Assembly (NCBI RefSeq): GCF_042683745.1
Contig: NZ_JBHUJX010000012.1
Span: 62,001 to 126,000, forward strand
Direction of reading: 5' to 3'
Length of the DNA: 64,000 nucleotides
Origin: Pseudoneobacillus sp042683745
GTDB lineage: Bacteria; Bacillota; Bacilli; Bacillales; Cytobacillaceae
This document shows, in pieces, positions 41,542 through 51,158 of this stretch; the first letter of the stretch is position 1; every line of letters begins with the position of its first letter. Under the pieces are notes generated by a model that saw only the letters and a list, made by a program, of their open reading frames with translations, was not told where the DNA came from and did not search any database. A program made the translations under genes and the position numbers.

Positions 41542-41582
41542 AAAAAAGCCTTCAGATTTAATAACTAATCTGAAGGCTTTTT
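41542..41582. terminator. bidirectional terminator (MFS pump / SLH gene)
   Basis: AAAAAAGCCTTCAGATT and AATCTGAAGGCTTTTT flank an 8-nt loop. Confidence 0.9.
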
Positions 41583-41586
41583 ATTA

Positions 41587-44500
41587 TTATTTATAGCTCA
41601 TTGGAATTCTTAATTGTCCAACTAAAGTACCATCTCTGTTGTAAGCAAGGAACGTTCCTTCGTTGTATAAGGAAAAGTTTTCAATTTCATTTTTCTCTTT
41701 TTGCAAGGCATAATAATTTTGTCCACGGTGGATGAGCTCATAATCAATATCACCATCTGTTGACTGAAGACGGAGGACAACTCGATCAACTTCGCCACAA
41801 TTTTCATTAATGTACGTATTCATGTAAAAGTCTGAGCTAGTCACTTCAAGTTTTGGAGAAGTAAACACATAGCCAGATTGCGAACAAACAGGATAGGACA
41901 CACCGCATGTTACATCATAAAGAATGGATTGATAGGCAATGCTAATATCCGTATTTTTTTCTGCTTGATAATATTTTCCGCCAGTTTCGCTTGCCATTTT
42001 TAGTAATAGTGACTCGTTTAATTGTTTGGTGTCACCAAGTCCGATAGTAAAAATTTTGATACCTTTACTCTTGGCTAAATTCATCATGTCTGTCGCTTTT
42101 CGTTCACTTGATTTACCATCAGTTAATAGTATGGCTACTTTTTGACTTGAAGTGGAGTTGGTGAATTTTGTAAATGCTTGCTCCAGCCCTTCACCGATAT
42201 TCGTCCCGCCTGACTGAAAGACGTTATCAAATGAGTAAGACACTGAGTTTACTGAGCCAGGATTCCCGAGCATATAACCTCTTTCATTAAAATGAGAACC
42301 AATGTTAAAGTTTGCATTTATCGTATTAATCAACTCTTTTGATTTGGAAACACGTAACCGCTCCGGATCATTTCGTTTCATACTTCCTGAAGAATCGATA
42401 ATGAAAGCAACTTCCAGTTCTCCTCTTTGGCAAGTAGCTGGTGAAAGCCTTGGATCGTAAATTACGTTAGTATAAAAAGTCTTATTTAAAACAGATGATA
42501 TCTCTGAATTATAACGTGAATCTGATTGAATAATTTCTGCTGAAATCTCATCGTTTACTTGATAAGAGGTTGAAAGGGGAGACACACTTGTTGATGCTAC
42601 ACCATTATAAAAATAGGCTTCTTGAGTGCCTAAAATAGCTCCCTTTGCCGAGCGGAAACGTACTTTTCCATTATAATCCCAAATGGTTTGCCCTCCTGGA
42701 CGTACGATTTTCGCTGTTACTGTAGTTTGTCCATTTGGAGATAAATTTTTATTACCTACTTCTAATCGAAGCTCTGCTTGCGGCTCATAGGTTAACTCAA
42801 TGGTAACTGGTTTTTGGTAACAAGACATATTTAAATTGCTTTGATAGTTTAATTGGAAAGAAATCGTATCCTGTACAACAGTATTTGATGCTGGAGCCGT
42901 TACTTTTATAGTTAACTCAGGACCGTCCGTCTGAGTGATCGCACTATATGCATAAGAAACTTCAGCTGCTTTTTGGTAAATAATTTCTGAACCGATGGGG
43001 CTAGGTTGTTCCAAAACAATTACTTTGAAAGTCTTGGTGCTGGAAGCTTCGTTTTTAATGATTGTTGCTGTTAGGTTAACCATCGCATTACCTAAACCAA
43101 ATTTCGGGCGGGTTACTGTCCCATTTGCTGCAATTGCAATATTGTCAGAGTACCAGCTAATTACTGTACTGTTAGCACCTGTTGTGGGCAAAGTAATATT
43201 TTGCGTCACACCAGCTTCTGAATCACCAGCAGCATAAATGATAGATAGTTGATCCTTTGCGGAAGATACTGCCTCCGCATCGTTTTGCACTTGTTTTAAG
43301 ACCACTACTAGAAATGACTTTGTATCTGTAACTCCATTTTTTCTAATTGTTGCTGTCAAAGTAACCAATGAATTACCCGCTGAGTATATCGGGCGGGTGA
43401 CAATTCCGTTAGCAGCAACTGCTATATTGTCAGAATACCAACTGATTACTGTCCCATTTGCGCCTGATGTTGGTAATGTGACATTTTGAGTTACTCCTGC
43501 TGCTGAATCACCTGTTGCGTAAATAACATTCAATTGTGATTTCGCAAGTGCTACAGCCTCTGAATCGTTTTGTACTTGACTTAAGACTACTAAGATAAAT
43601 GTTTTAGTGTCATATATTCCATTTTTACTGATTGTTGCTGTTAAAGTAACGATCGCATTACCTTCTGTGAATGTTGGTCGAGTTACTATTCCGTTTGATG
43701 CAATTGATTTGTTATTCGAATACCATGTGATTACTGTTCCGTTTGCACCAAAGGTGGGTAATGTGACGTTTTGTGTTACACCTGTAGCTGATTCTCCAAT
43801 TGCGTAGATGACATTCAATTGCGATTTAGCAAAAGCCACAGCGTCATTTCCATTTTCGTAATTTTCTACACTGATTCTAGCTCCTCTTTTTGAAGATGCA
43901 GTAAATACAAGCGATTGATCATATGGAATCGGATTCCCATAACAGTCTTGGAGATTCAATGTCATAAATGTGGAGTCGACTCCATTGGCAATTAATTTAG
44001 GCTTTTCGATATCAAGATCCTTTAGTCGGGAATCAATTGGTTTTGCCCCAACTGGTGGTTTTGTTTGCGGCAAAGTCTCATTAGGAGGAAATGTTGCCGA
44101 ATCTTCGCCTAAGAAATTAATCGGTAAAGGATATTTTTGATTATCTTGGCCTGCAGAAGTGTTCAATAAACCAACCATCTTACATGTCCCACGTTTTGAC
44201 AGCTGATTTAAAAAGACAACGGCTTCAGCTCGACTTAAAGAACGATCCACGCCATAATCCTGATAATCTTTCTTACCTGTCATCCCATTGGATAAATTTT
44301 TGATATACATGTATTGAACAGCATGGGGCATCGTTAAATCAAGACCATTAAAAGCAGCGACAATTCGGGCCACATCTCCTCTTTTAATCGGTTCATCACG
44401 AAGTTTACTATTTATGAAACCGGGAAGAGGGATATTTTTCCCTTTTAAATAACGATAATTGGCAGATGCTCCTCCAGTTACATTCTTCTTATTTACATCA

Positions 44501-44751
44501 CAATCATAACGAATCAACATTGTGATAAATTCTGCTTCTGTTAAAATTCGGCTTGGAGCAAAAGTACCGTCAGAATTTCCTTTCACAATTCCTTTTTTGA
44601 AAGCCCATTCAATGGAAGAGTAAGCCCAATGGTCAATGTTTACATCTTTATACCTACTCGCCGCACTACTAGGAGAGGGGAGCGAGGTTAACATTAACAT
44701 CAAAATAAGTAGAAGGGAAACCGACCTTCTTTTTTGAAAAACAGTCATATC
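41587..44751 (-). CDS. S-layer-homology surface protein with Ig-like repeats and vWA domain
   Basis: A 1054-residue secreted protein. A signal peptide covers residues 1-30 (LLLILMLMLTSLPSPSSAA). SLH-type modules follow (about 33-200; YKDVNIDHWAYSSIEWAF, GNSDGTFAPSRILTEAEF), which bind cell-wall polymer. Three Ig-like repeats of about 95 residues occupy about 300-580 (see 43010-43855). A von Willebrand A domain spans about 775-950 with a full metal site: DSSGS, Thr in GGTNIGE and Asp in LLTDGKSS. It is probably an adhesin or envelope structural protein. ATG 44751 follows GAAAGGACGTACTGAT. Third gene of a surface-protein unit. Confidence 0.85.
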   Translation of the reverse strand, partial: DMTVFQKRRSVSLLLILMLMLTSLPSPSSAASRYKDVNIDHWAYSSIEWAFKKGIVKGNSDGTFAPSRILTEAEFITMLIRYDCDVNKKNVTGGASANYRYLKGKNIPLPGFINSKLRDEPIKRGDVARIVAAFNGLDLTMPHAVQYMYIKNLSNGMTGKKDYQDYGVDRSLSRAEAVVFLNQLSKRGTCKMVGLLNTSAGQDNQKYPLPINFLGEDSATFPPNETLPQTKPPVGAKPIDSRLKDLDIEKPKLIANGVDSTFMTLNLQDCYGNPIPYDQSLVFTASSKRGARISVENYENGNDAVAFAKSQLNVIYAIGESATGVTQNVTLPTFGANGTVITWYSNNKSIASNGIVTRPTFTEGNAIVTLTATISKNGIYDTKTFILVVLSQVQNDSEAVALAKSQLNVIYATGDSAAGVTQNVTLPTSGANGTVISWYSDNIAVAANGIVTRPIYSAGNSLVTLTATIRKNGVTDTKSFLVVVLKQVQNDAEAVSSAKDQLSIIYAAGDSEAGVTQNITLPTTGANSTVISWYSDNIAIAANGTVTRPKFGLGNAMVNLTATIIKNEASSTKTFKVIVLEQPSPIGSEIIYQKAAEVSYAYSAITQTDGPELTIKVTAPASNTVVQDTISFQLNYQSNLNMSCYQKPVTIELTYEPQAELRLEVGNKNLSPNGQTTVTAKIVRPGGQTIWDYNGKVRFRSAKGAILGTQEAYFYNGVASTSVSPLSTSYQVNDEISAEIIQSDSRYNSEISSVLNKTFYTNVIYDPRLSPATCQRGELEVAFIIDSSGSMKRNDPERLRVSKSKELINTINANFNIGSHFNERGYMLGNPGSVNSVSYSFDNVFQSGGTNIGEGLEQAFTKFTNSTSSQKVAILLTDGKSSERKATDMMNLAKSKGIKIFTIGLGDTKQLNESLLLKMASETGGKYYQAEKNTDISIAYQSILYDVTCGVSYPVCSQSGYVFTSPKLEVTSSDFYMNTYINENCGEVDRVVLRLQSTDGDIDYELIHRGQNYYALQKEKNEIENFSLYNEGTFLAYNRDGTLVGQLRIPMSYK
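43010..43855 (-). repeat. three tandem 285-bp repeats coding for Ig-like modules
   Basis: Each 95-residue unit has the plan AKSQLNVIYAxGDSxAGVT, then QNVTLPT, GANGTVISWYS, ANGIVTRP and NLTATI. The first unit is the most divergent. Their similarity at DNA level invites expansion and contraction by recombination. Confidence 0.85.
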
Positions 44752-44769
44752 AGTACGTCCTTTCATTAA

Positions 44770-46206
44770 TTAAAAAAGTAACATATCATCTCGGTAGTTT
44801 TGTTTCAAATCTTCTTCTAAGAAGTTAAGGAAACGAGTAATAAGTGTGGATGCTTCCGCCCTAGTCATATTTTTATTTGGATTAAAACGATTATTTCCGT
44901 CACCTGTCACTAAGCCAATTTCTGTTGCTACATACACACTGTCTTTAGCCCAATTAGGTAAGGAGGAGTTATCAGCGTATTTCGTTTGATATCCGGGAGC
45001 TGGTGCACGTCCTTCTAAGCCTAAAGCTCGGACAAGAATAGTCACCGCTTGAGCACGAGTAAGCGAGCTCTTTGGTAAAAATTTATTTTCTGTTGCGCCT
45101 TTCACAATTCCTTTTTGGTAGGCACTTTCAATGTATAAGTAATCGGGATCTTTCACATCTAGATCTGAAAAAATTGCCTTTTTAGCTGTTTTCTGATTTT
45201 TTGGTTGTTCGAGCACTCGAATATCTGCTGCCTTTAACACTCCAACAGTAAAATCATAGCGATTCATTGGTGTACCTGGAGAAAAAAATTGACTCGCTTC
45301 ATTAAATACTCCAAGGGAATACAAACGTTCTATATCGTCTTTTGCCCAATGTTTCGTTAAATCACGAAATTTAGGAACAATAAGACGGTCAATTGTTGGA
45401 ACCTTTTCCTGTGAAAGGGTAAGGTTACCTTTCTTCGATGTGCCATATGGGATATCGTACGTATATTCCGCAATCATATTTTGTTGACTAATAAGTGCAT
45501 GTCCACCTGTAAAACTTGATAGGTTAGGATCATTGGGTTCATATTTAAGAAATTTATTTTTGCTGTCTGATACTTTGCTAGTTACTAGTGCTTTTCCAAG
45601 TTTAGAAGTAATTTCGAAATCAATAATCTGTGTTTCGGTAGCACCCCAGAAGTTTTCATACCCCAGATTACGGCCACTGAATTGTACCGTAATCAACTCG
45701 TTCGTATTAGTTTTATAGATTTTTCGACCGACAAGATTACCAGAATAATAGTCAGAAGCAGGGCGGTTATCAGCAACTGCTCCTTGTGAAAATTGGTAAT
45801 CATCTAATGAATATGAAGCTTTTCCTATCGTAATCTTTTCAGAATAGCTTTTAATAATCGTTTGTGAAGTGGTTTGCCCTTTGTCTAATCGTTTGTCTAA
45901 TGTCGATTCGTAGACAACACTACGTGTAAGTTTATTTGCTACATTATCTTTATCTGCTAAAGTGAATTTATATGTTTTCGTTAACTTATCATTTTGTTCA
46001 CGTTCTGTCACGGTTGCTTTTCCACTAAATAAAATAGGTTTATCCGTTAAAAAGAAATATTCTTCATAGGTGTATTCATTTAGAACACCGCCATTATAAT
46101 CTGGCGGAATTGCCTGAGCAGTAGGAAGAATCGTGAAATATGAAATAATTAAAAAAACGATGATGACAGAAAAGTATTTTGAAAGTCTAGAAGTTAATTT
46201 AGTCAT
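44770..46206 (-). CDS. secreted protein with three C-terminal SLH modules
   Basis: A 478-residue exported protein. The signal peptide lies in residues 1-33 (FSVIIVFLIISYFTILPTAQA). The middle (40-270) is a beta-rich region with no known domain. Three SLH modules make up the C-terminus (about 280-475), with FRDLTKHWAKDDIERLYSLGV, read as FRDLTKHWAKDDIE, KGIVKGATENKFLPKSSLTR and GLVTGDGNNRFNPNKNMTRAE. It should attach to secondary wall polymer. ATG 46206 follows GAAAGGATTGCAT. It ends 18 bases before the next surface gene. Confidence 0.85.
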   Translation of the reverse strand: MTKLTSRLSKYFSVIIVFLIISYFTILPTAQAIPPDYNGGVLNEYTYEEYFFLTDKPILFSGKATVTEREQNDKLTKTYKFTLADKDNVANKLTRSVVYESTLDKRLDKGQTTSQTIIKSYSEKITIGKASYSLDDYQFSQGAVADNRPASDYYSGNLVGRKIYKTNTNELITVQFSGRNLGYENFWGATETQIIDFEITSKLGKALVTSKVSDSKNKFLKYEPNDPNLSSFTGGHALISQQNMIAEYTYDIPYGTSKKGNLTLSQEKVPTIDRLIVPKFRDLTKHWAKDDIERLYSLGVFNEASQFFSPGTPMNRYDFTVGVLKAADIRVLEQPKNQKTAKKAIFSDLDVKDPDYLYIESAYQKGIVKGATENKFLPKSSLTRAQAVTILVRALGLEGRAPAPGYQTKYADNSSLPNWAKDSVYVATEIGLVTGDGNNRFNPNKNMTRAEASTLITRFLNFLEEDLKQNYRDDMLLF

Positions 46207-46243
46207 ATGCAATCCTTTCTTGTTACTATTTATTTTCGATTTA

Positions 46244-47902
46244 TTAATTTACAAACAGAATCCGTCCTTTTACTTTGGATTCATGTAGCATAAAAATGCG
46301 ATCGCCTTCTTTTAATTCCTGTGCGGAAATAATTTTTCCATCACGAATGATTGTCGTTTGATCGATATTCATACTTGAAATATTTCCAGCTTCTTCCCAA
46401 GCACCTTGCTGCCATTGGCTTACATTACGAACTTTAATGATACTTGGTATACCTTTAACCACTTTTGAAAAACCTTCAATTCTCCCTACAGAAACTATTT
46501 GTGCGAGTGGAGTTTTTGAATCAATGAAATGAATTCCGACAATTTCATTGTTTTTCACATAAAAGTAACCATATTTCCCCACATATTCTTTCATTTCGAC
46601 TCTAGGAACGACTGTTAATACACTTGGTCCTGAGTCCCTTACTGTAACGGTGTCGTTACTAAATGAAAGTCTTATTTGTGATGTGTTTTGCCAATAATTG
46701 TTCACTAACACTTTCGTATTATTCACGTAAAGCTGATAGTCGTTAGTGGAACTAATTTGACCGAAAAGAATCGAATGGTTTGCTAAATTAGGACTTTGGA
46801 ATCCGTCATTTGTAATATGTATAACATTGGCAAATTGACTTTTTTCTGTACCATCTGTGATCACAAAGGCAGTGCCAGCAGCAAGCAAACTATTAGAATC
46901 TACTATTCTGCCATTTCTAATGAGGATAGTTCCGTTATGATACTTCATTTGCCCGGAATTTTTTAATCCTAAAAGTTTATCAGATGGCTTCACTAAAGTC
47001 ATAGGTTCATAAAACGTTCGTTCATTGCTTTTTTTGATGATGATTTTATCAATGACTTCTTTACCTAATTTATTAATGGTGACGAAATACACTTCATTGT
47101 TTTTGTAATTTCGTAGTCGATCACGCTTAATTGGTTGGTCACCGACATATATAGGTGTTTTAGTAGAGTAAGTATAACTATTGTGTACAGTTGAAGTATT
47201 TGCTTTCCATTTCCAATCTTGAAACACTTTTTCATTTTTTATGATCAATTTATTTTGTACGGAATCAATTTGATAAATCGTCCCTTTGTATAGATGTTCC
47301 ACCCTAATTCCTTGGGTATTAACCTCGACAGTACTTATATAGTTGGAATCATACTCATTAAAGGTAAATTTCACGCGGTCTCCTTCGTATAACACACTTA
47401 AATCTACTAAGGTAGTACCCTTGAAAATTTCTGTTTCTTCATTAATATAGTAGGTTTGAGATTGCCCATTTTCAAGCCTGATGGAAAGATATGTACCGTT
47501 TGGATCAATATGATTTAACGTCCCTGTAACTACACGCTCCCCTTCTTCGATTTCTCCAGGGTTTTCACCTGATTGACCACGTAAAGCAATCGCTTTTTTT
47601 CCATTTACATCCACTTCAATTTTCATCCCATATTTGAACGCATCGATGATGGTAGGGATGGTATCGACAGTTAATTTCGGATTTTCATCCATATCAAAAG
47701 TCATTGTTTTCCCTTGATCGTTTTTAATGGTAATACTTTTTAACCGTTTCTCTGTTACTTTATCGTCGATTTGCACCTCTTTGTAAGTTGCTTCAATGAA
47801 GGTGCCTTTTATGACCGAATTAGCTTCTGCTGGATTTGTCATCAATACACCTAAAAGTAGAAATAAAATGATAATTATTAAAAAAAAGCTGTTTTTTAAC
47901 AC
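46244..47902 (-). CDS. hypothetical secreted beta-rich protein
   Basis: I recognise no named family. The 552-residue product has a signal peptide (residues 1-28, FFLIIIILFLLLGVLMTNPAEA) and a chain of beta-strand segments with repeated themes such as KGTFIEATYKEV, VTGTLNHIDPNGTYLSIRLENG and YKGTIYQIDSVQNKLIIKN, suggesting repeated small barrel-type units. It has no SLH modules but is first in a unit with two SLH proteins, so it may interact with them at the cell surface. GTG 47902 follows TAGGAGGGGTTATAT. Confidence 0.7.
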   Translation of the reverse strand: MLKNSFFLIIIILFLLLGVLMTNPAEANSVIKGTFIEATYKEVQIDDKVTEKRLKSITIKNDQGKTMTFDMDENPKLTVDTIPTIIDAFKYGMKIEVDVNGKKAIALRGQSGENPGEIEEGERVVTGTLNHIDPNGTYLSIRLENGQSQTYYINEETEIFKGTTLVDLSVLYEGDRVKFTFNEYDSNYISTVEVNTQGIRVEHLYKGTIYQIDSVQNKLIIKNEKVFQDWKWKANTSTVHNSYTYSTKTPIYVGDQPIKRDRLRNYKNNEVYFVTINKLGKEVIDKIIIKKSNERTFYEPMTLVKPSDKLLGLKNSGQMKYHNGTILIRNGRIVDSNSLLAAGTAFVITDGTEKSQFANVIHITNDGFQSPNLANHSILFGQISSTNDYQLYVNNTKVLVNNYWQNTSQIRLSFSNDTVTVRDSGPSVLTVVPRVEMKEYVGKYGYFYVKNNEIVGIHFIDSKTPLAQIVSVGRIEGFSKVVKGIPSIIKVRNVSQWQQGAWEEAGNISSMNIDQTTIIRDGKIISAQELKEGDRIFMLHESKVKGRILFVN

Positions 47903-48103
47903 ATATAACCCCTCCTATATAAACTTGATTCCAAGGATCATCAAAATTGGTTTATAGGTTTTATATCGTACAATAGTAGATAAAAGTTAAGTATTTATTG
48001 AATTTCTGCGGTGTTTTCATATCTCCCTTCAATGTGATAATGAATCTTGATCGTATCGGATACACTAATTGTATACTATTTTAAAGGTGGAAGGGGAAAA
48101 GGG

Positions 48104-48676
48104 ATGTCAGATTTTTGCCCAGTACTTTGGCCAGAGGAGCCAACCCCAGATCATTTAAAAACATGCGGTGACTGTGGACTTGATCAGCATGGATCTCGGA
48201 TGGTGTGGGGAGAAGGAAATCCAAATGCACCGATTATGGTTATTCTTGATAATCCTGGAGCCCGAGAAGACCGTGAAGGAAACTCAATTCTTTGTGGGAC
48301 ACGGCAAGCTTTACAACAAGCCGCAAGTTATGCTGGTTTCACAAGGGATGATCTCTACGTCACCTATATTTTAAAACGAAGGCCAGTTAGAGCATACGAT
48401 AAGGAAAGAGTGCGCCAAATCTGTATGGGCCATTTAGACCAACAACTTGCGGACAAGCAGCCATCTTTTATCCTATGTTTAGGGAATGTTGCGGTTCAAT
48501 CTTTTTTTCAAAACACTGAAGCAGAGGTAAAAACATTACGTGGCAAGGTTCACCATATAAAAGGTTATCGAACTGCCGTCGCTTATCATCCTTTAGCTGT
48601 AAGACGTCGTCCCAACTTATGGACTACTTTTCAGGAAGATTGGAAATTTGTCGCGAATCAGTACCAACTTAAATAA
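48104..48676 (+). CDS. uracil-DNA glycosylase superfamily protein
   Basis: A 190-residue protein with the UDG fold of the family 4/5 type: motif 1 WGEGNPNAPIMVILDNPG, followed by EDREG, and motif 3 AYHPLAVRRRP near the end. A CxxC (CGDCG, residues 21-25) and a later Cys (RQICMGH) recall the four-Cys iron-sulfur cluster of family 4, but the position that is usually KC(R)P reads KRRP, so one ligand seems missing. Activity as a glycosylase is likely but unproven. ATG 48104 follows GGAAGGGGAAAAGG; the frame is open further upstream without an SD. Confidence 0.75.
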   Translation: MSDFCPVLWPEEPTPDHLKTCGDCGLDQHGSRMVWGEGNPNAPIMVILDNPGAREDREGNSILCGTRQALQQAASYAGFTRDDLYVTYILKRRPVRAYDKERVRQICMGHLDQQLADKQPSFILCLGNVAVQSFFQNTEAEVKTLRGKVHHIKGYRTAVAYHPLAVRRRPNLWTTFQEDWKFVANQYQLK

Positions 48677-48714
48677 TACAATTTTAAATTCATCCATGTA
48701 GCAGGAGGAAATCA

Positions 48715-49452
48715 ATGCTTTCAAATCAAGCAAAATCCATTTTAAAAGATAAGATTCAATTGATCCACAATGAAAAAGCAATCTATTTAGTTGGTCCAAT
48801 CAAATTACCGGTTAATTTATACGGTGAAACAAAGGTGTTTCAATGGTATTGTTGGTTACGTTGTGATGAAGTAACTGACAATATAGAACGGATTATTGAA
48901 AAATTGTCCTCCGTAAATTTAGCAGAAATGCAGCAATCAAGTGTATTGGTTTACGGAGATTTCGCGCATGAGGAGAATGCTTTTATAAGAATGCATAGCA
49001 TTTGCCACACAGGCGATATTTTTGGTAGCAAACGCTGTGATTGTGGCTATCAATTGAAGCAATCGATGAAAATGATTACCGAGTATGGGGTAGGAGCGCT
49101 GTTTTATTTAGCAAATCATGAAGGAAGGGGAATAGGCTTATTTAGTAAAGCAATGGCTTATGTTTTACAGGAGGAAGGTTTAGATACTGTGGAAGCAAAT
49201 CTTGCATTAGGATTTGTCGATGACTCACGAAATTACGAAGATGCGATTGGTGTGTTGAAAAAACTTCGCTCGAAGCCAGTAACTTTAATTACTAATAATC
49301 CAAAGAAATTAAAAGCTCTACAGGACGCAGGTTTAAATGTTTCAAGCCGCGAACCGCTATGGGGAGATAAATCGGTGTACAATGAAAAGTATCTCCAAAC
49401 GAAAATTAAACGATCTGGTCATTTTGAAGGGGAACAGTCGGATGAAAGGTAG
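48715..49452 (+). CDS. GTP cyclohydrolase II (RibA-like), stand-alone
   Basis: A 245-residue protein with the GTP cyclohydrolase II fold. Zinc ligands C97, C108 and C110 lie in HSICHTGDIFGSKRCDCG, and HEGRGIGL supplies part of the GTP site. The family opens the imidazole ring of GTP as the first step of riboflavin synthesis. In Bacillus riboflavin operons this domain is fused to DHBP synthase; here it is alone, with an unusual N-terminal 80 residues and no other rib genes nearby. GCAGGAGGAAATCA precedes the ATG. Confidence 0.85.
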   Translation: MLSNQAKSILKDKIQLIHNEKAIYLVGPIKLPVNLYGETKVFQWYCWLRCDEVTDNIERIIEKLSSVNLAEMQQSSVLVYGDFAHEENAFIRMHSICHTGDIFGSKRCDCGYQLKQSMKMITEYGVGALFYLANHEGRGIGLFSKAMAYVLQEEGLDTVEANLALGFVDDSRNYEDAIGVLKKLRSKPVTLITNNPKKLKALQDAGLNVSSREPLWGDKSVYNEKYLQTKIKRSGHFEGEQSDER

Positions 49453-49514
49453 GTAGGGTAGATGTATACCCTATATTTGAAGCTGAGTAATGGAAAATTG
49501 GCAGGTGGGAAGAA

Positions 49515-50600
49515 ATGAACAAACAAGTTGATGTTTGTATTGTAGGTGGAGGACCTGGGGGAGCACTATTGGCTTTCTTATTAGCCAAACAGAATATATC
49601 AACAATCCTTTTGGAAAGACATGAAGGAATTGATAAGGAATTTCGAGGCGAACACTTAAATGAAGTGGGAGAACAAATATTTAAAAAATATAATTTGTAC
49701 GAAAAAATAAAAGACCTCGGATTACTTCTAATGAAGAGAATTGAATATTGGGAACAGGGGGAAATAATTAAAATTGTCACTCCTGAAGCAGGGAATGAGC
49801 ATGTTGGAATCCATGTTCCACAGAATCATTTGCTAAGCGTTATTTATAATGAGTCAGCTAAACTGGAATCCTATCAATCGATGCTTGGAACAAAAGTAAT
49901 TGAATTGATTCAGGATGAAAAAGGTAAGTATATAGGTGTTAAAGCCCTTAAGAATGATGAAGTGATCACGATCTATAGTTCTGTAATAATTGGAGCGGAT
50001 GGACGATTTTCTACTGTAAGGAAATTAGCTAATATTTCAACTACAATTATTCAACATGGATATGATTTACTCTGGGCAAAAATTCGTAGTCCGGAAAACT
50101 GGGAGCCAACAATACGGTTTGCGTTGGTTGAAGGAAATCAATTAGCATTATTTACTCAAACAGGTGGTTATATTCAAATAGGGTGGAATATTGAAGAAGA
50201 TTCCTATTCAAGTCTAAAGAAAGAGCCATATGAACCATTTATTAAACAACTTATATCAGCATTTCCAGAGTTATCCGACACCATTCGTCAACATATTCTT
50301 TCTTGTAAAGATTTTGTACTGTTAAAAGTTCAAAGTTGTCGATGTGAAACTTGGGTGAAAGATGGATTAATCATTATGGGTGACGCTGCGCATACGATGA
50401 GTCCAACTGGTGCGATTGGAGTAAATAGCGCTCTAAAAGATGCAGATGTTCTTGTTGAAATTTTAAAAAATGCTATTCAAAATAATGATTTTAGTATGAA
50501 ACAACTAAAAACTTTCGAATACATACGGCGAGAACCGATTGAAAAATTGCAGCAAGAACAGCTAAAACGTGAAGCTTCGTTCTATGAGAATTTTAAATGA
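49515..50600 (+). CDS. FAD-dependent monooxygenase (PHBH-like)
   Basis: A 361-residue flavoprotein monooxygenase of class A. The FAD-binding GxGxxG is GGGPGGALLA (residues 11-20), the DG motif is GADGRFSTVRK, and the GD motif is MGDAAHTMSPTGAIGVN. These three fingerprints define NAD(P)H-dependent hydroxylases of the p-hydroxybenzoate hydroxylase group. The substrate is unknown; it may be cotranscribed with the GTP cyclohydrolase II gene 62 bases upstream. ATG 49515 follows GCAGGTGGGAAGAA. Confidence 0.85.
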   Translation: MNKQVDVCIVGGGPGGALLAFLLAKQNISTILLERHEGIDKEFRGEHLNEVGEQIFKKYNLYEKIKDLGLLLMKRIEYWEQGEIIKIVTPEAGNEHVGIHVPQNHLLSVIYNESAKLESYQSMLGTKVIELIQDEKGKYIGVKALKNDEVITIYSSVIIGADGRFSTVRKLANISTTIIQHGYDLLWAKIRSPENWEPTIRFALVEGNQLALFTQTGGYIQIGWNIEEDSYSSLKKEPYEPFIKQLISAFPELSDTIRQHILSCKDFVLLKVQSCRCETWVKDGLIIMGDAAHTMSPTGAIGVNSALKDADVLVEILKNAIQNNDFSMKQLKTFEYIRREPIEKLQQEQLKREASFYENFK

Positions 50601-50608
50601 TAATTATT

Positions 50609-50656
50609 AAAAAGATAGAGACACATTCTACAGAATGAACCTCTATCTTTTTTTTT
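50609..50656. terminator. bidirectional terminator (monooxygenase / thioesterase)
   Basis: AAAAAGATAGAG pairs with CTCTATCTTTTT and an inner CATTCT/AGAATG stem continues the hairpin. Confidence 0.9.
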
Positions 50657-51158
50657 AATATTTCTCAATCTGTTCAGCCAGATAAATACTTAATTTTCTT
50701 CTATCTTTACGTAGCTTCATGCGATCTTGAGCAGAGTCGAATAAGTATTTTTCTTCTTCTGTTTCGGGATACACGGATGGAACTTTTTTCGTTTTACCAT
50801 GTTCATCTAAAGAAACAAAGGTGATGAAGCTTGTGGCTGCTACTTTTGTTTCTCCAGTAATAAGATGTTCTGCTATTACCTTAACAAATACTTCCATAGA
50901 ACTACTACCTGTATATGTAACGAAGGATTCCAAATGGACGGCATCAGTTGGACGTATCGGATGCAAGAAATCAACTGAATCCATGGATGCAGTGACACAT
51001 TCAGAACGGCAATGTTTTGCTGCCGAAATGGAAGCAACCACATCGATGGATGCCATCAATTTTCCACCAAACAATGTTTGATGGTTATTTGTATCTGGAG
51101 GCAACACTCTGTTTGTTTGAAACACTCTTGATTCTGAACATGGTTTACTCATTGTCAT
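50655..51158 (-). CDS. acyl-CoA thioesterase, hotdog fold (YkhA-like)
   Basis: A 167-residue hotdog-fold thioesterase. The start RVLPPDTNNHQTLFGGKLMASID has the conserved Asn-His and the Asp of the active site in the family's N-H-Q/x-x-x-FGG pattern; SVDFLHPIRPTD and HLESFVTYTGSSSMEV follow as in Bacillus YkhA and mammalian ACOT7-type enzymes. It hydrolyses acyl-CoA to free fatty acid and CoA in the cytoplasm. AAGAGGATTAAATT precedes the ATG. It is a single-gene unit. Confidence 0.87.
   Translation of the reverse strand: MTMSKPCSESRVFQTNRVLPPDTNNHQTLFGGKLMASIDVVASISAAKHCRSECVTASMDSVDFLHPIRPTDAVHLESFVTYTGSSSMEVFVKVIAEHLITGETKVAATSFITFVSLDEHGKTKKVPSVYPETEEEKYLFDSAQDRMKLRKDRRKLSIYLAEQIEKY

Noticed and set aside
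43010..43855. Regularly spaced 285-bp repeats as a possible CRISPR-like array
   Set aside because: The repeats are coding, in frame, far too long and without unique spacers; they encode Ig-like modules.
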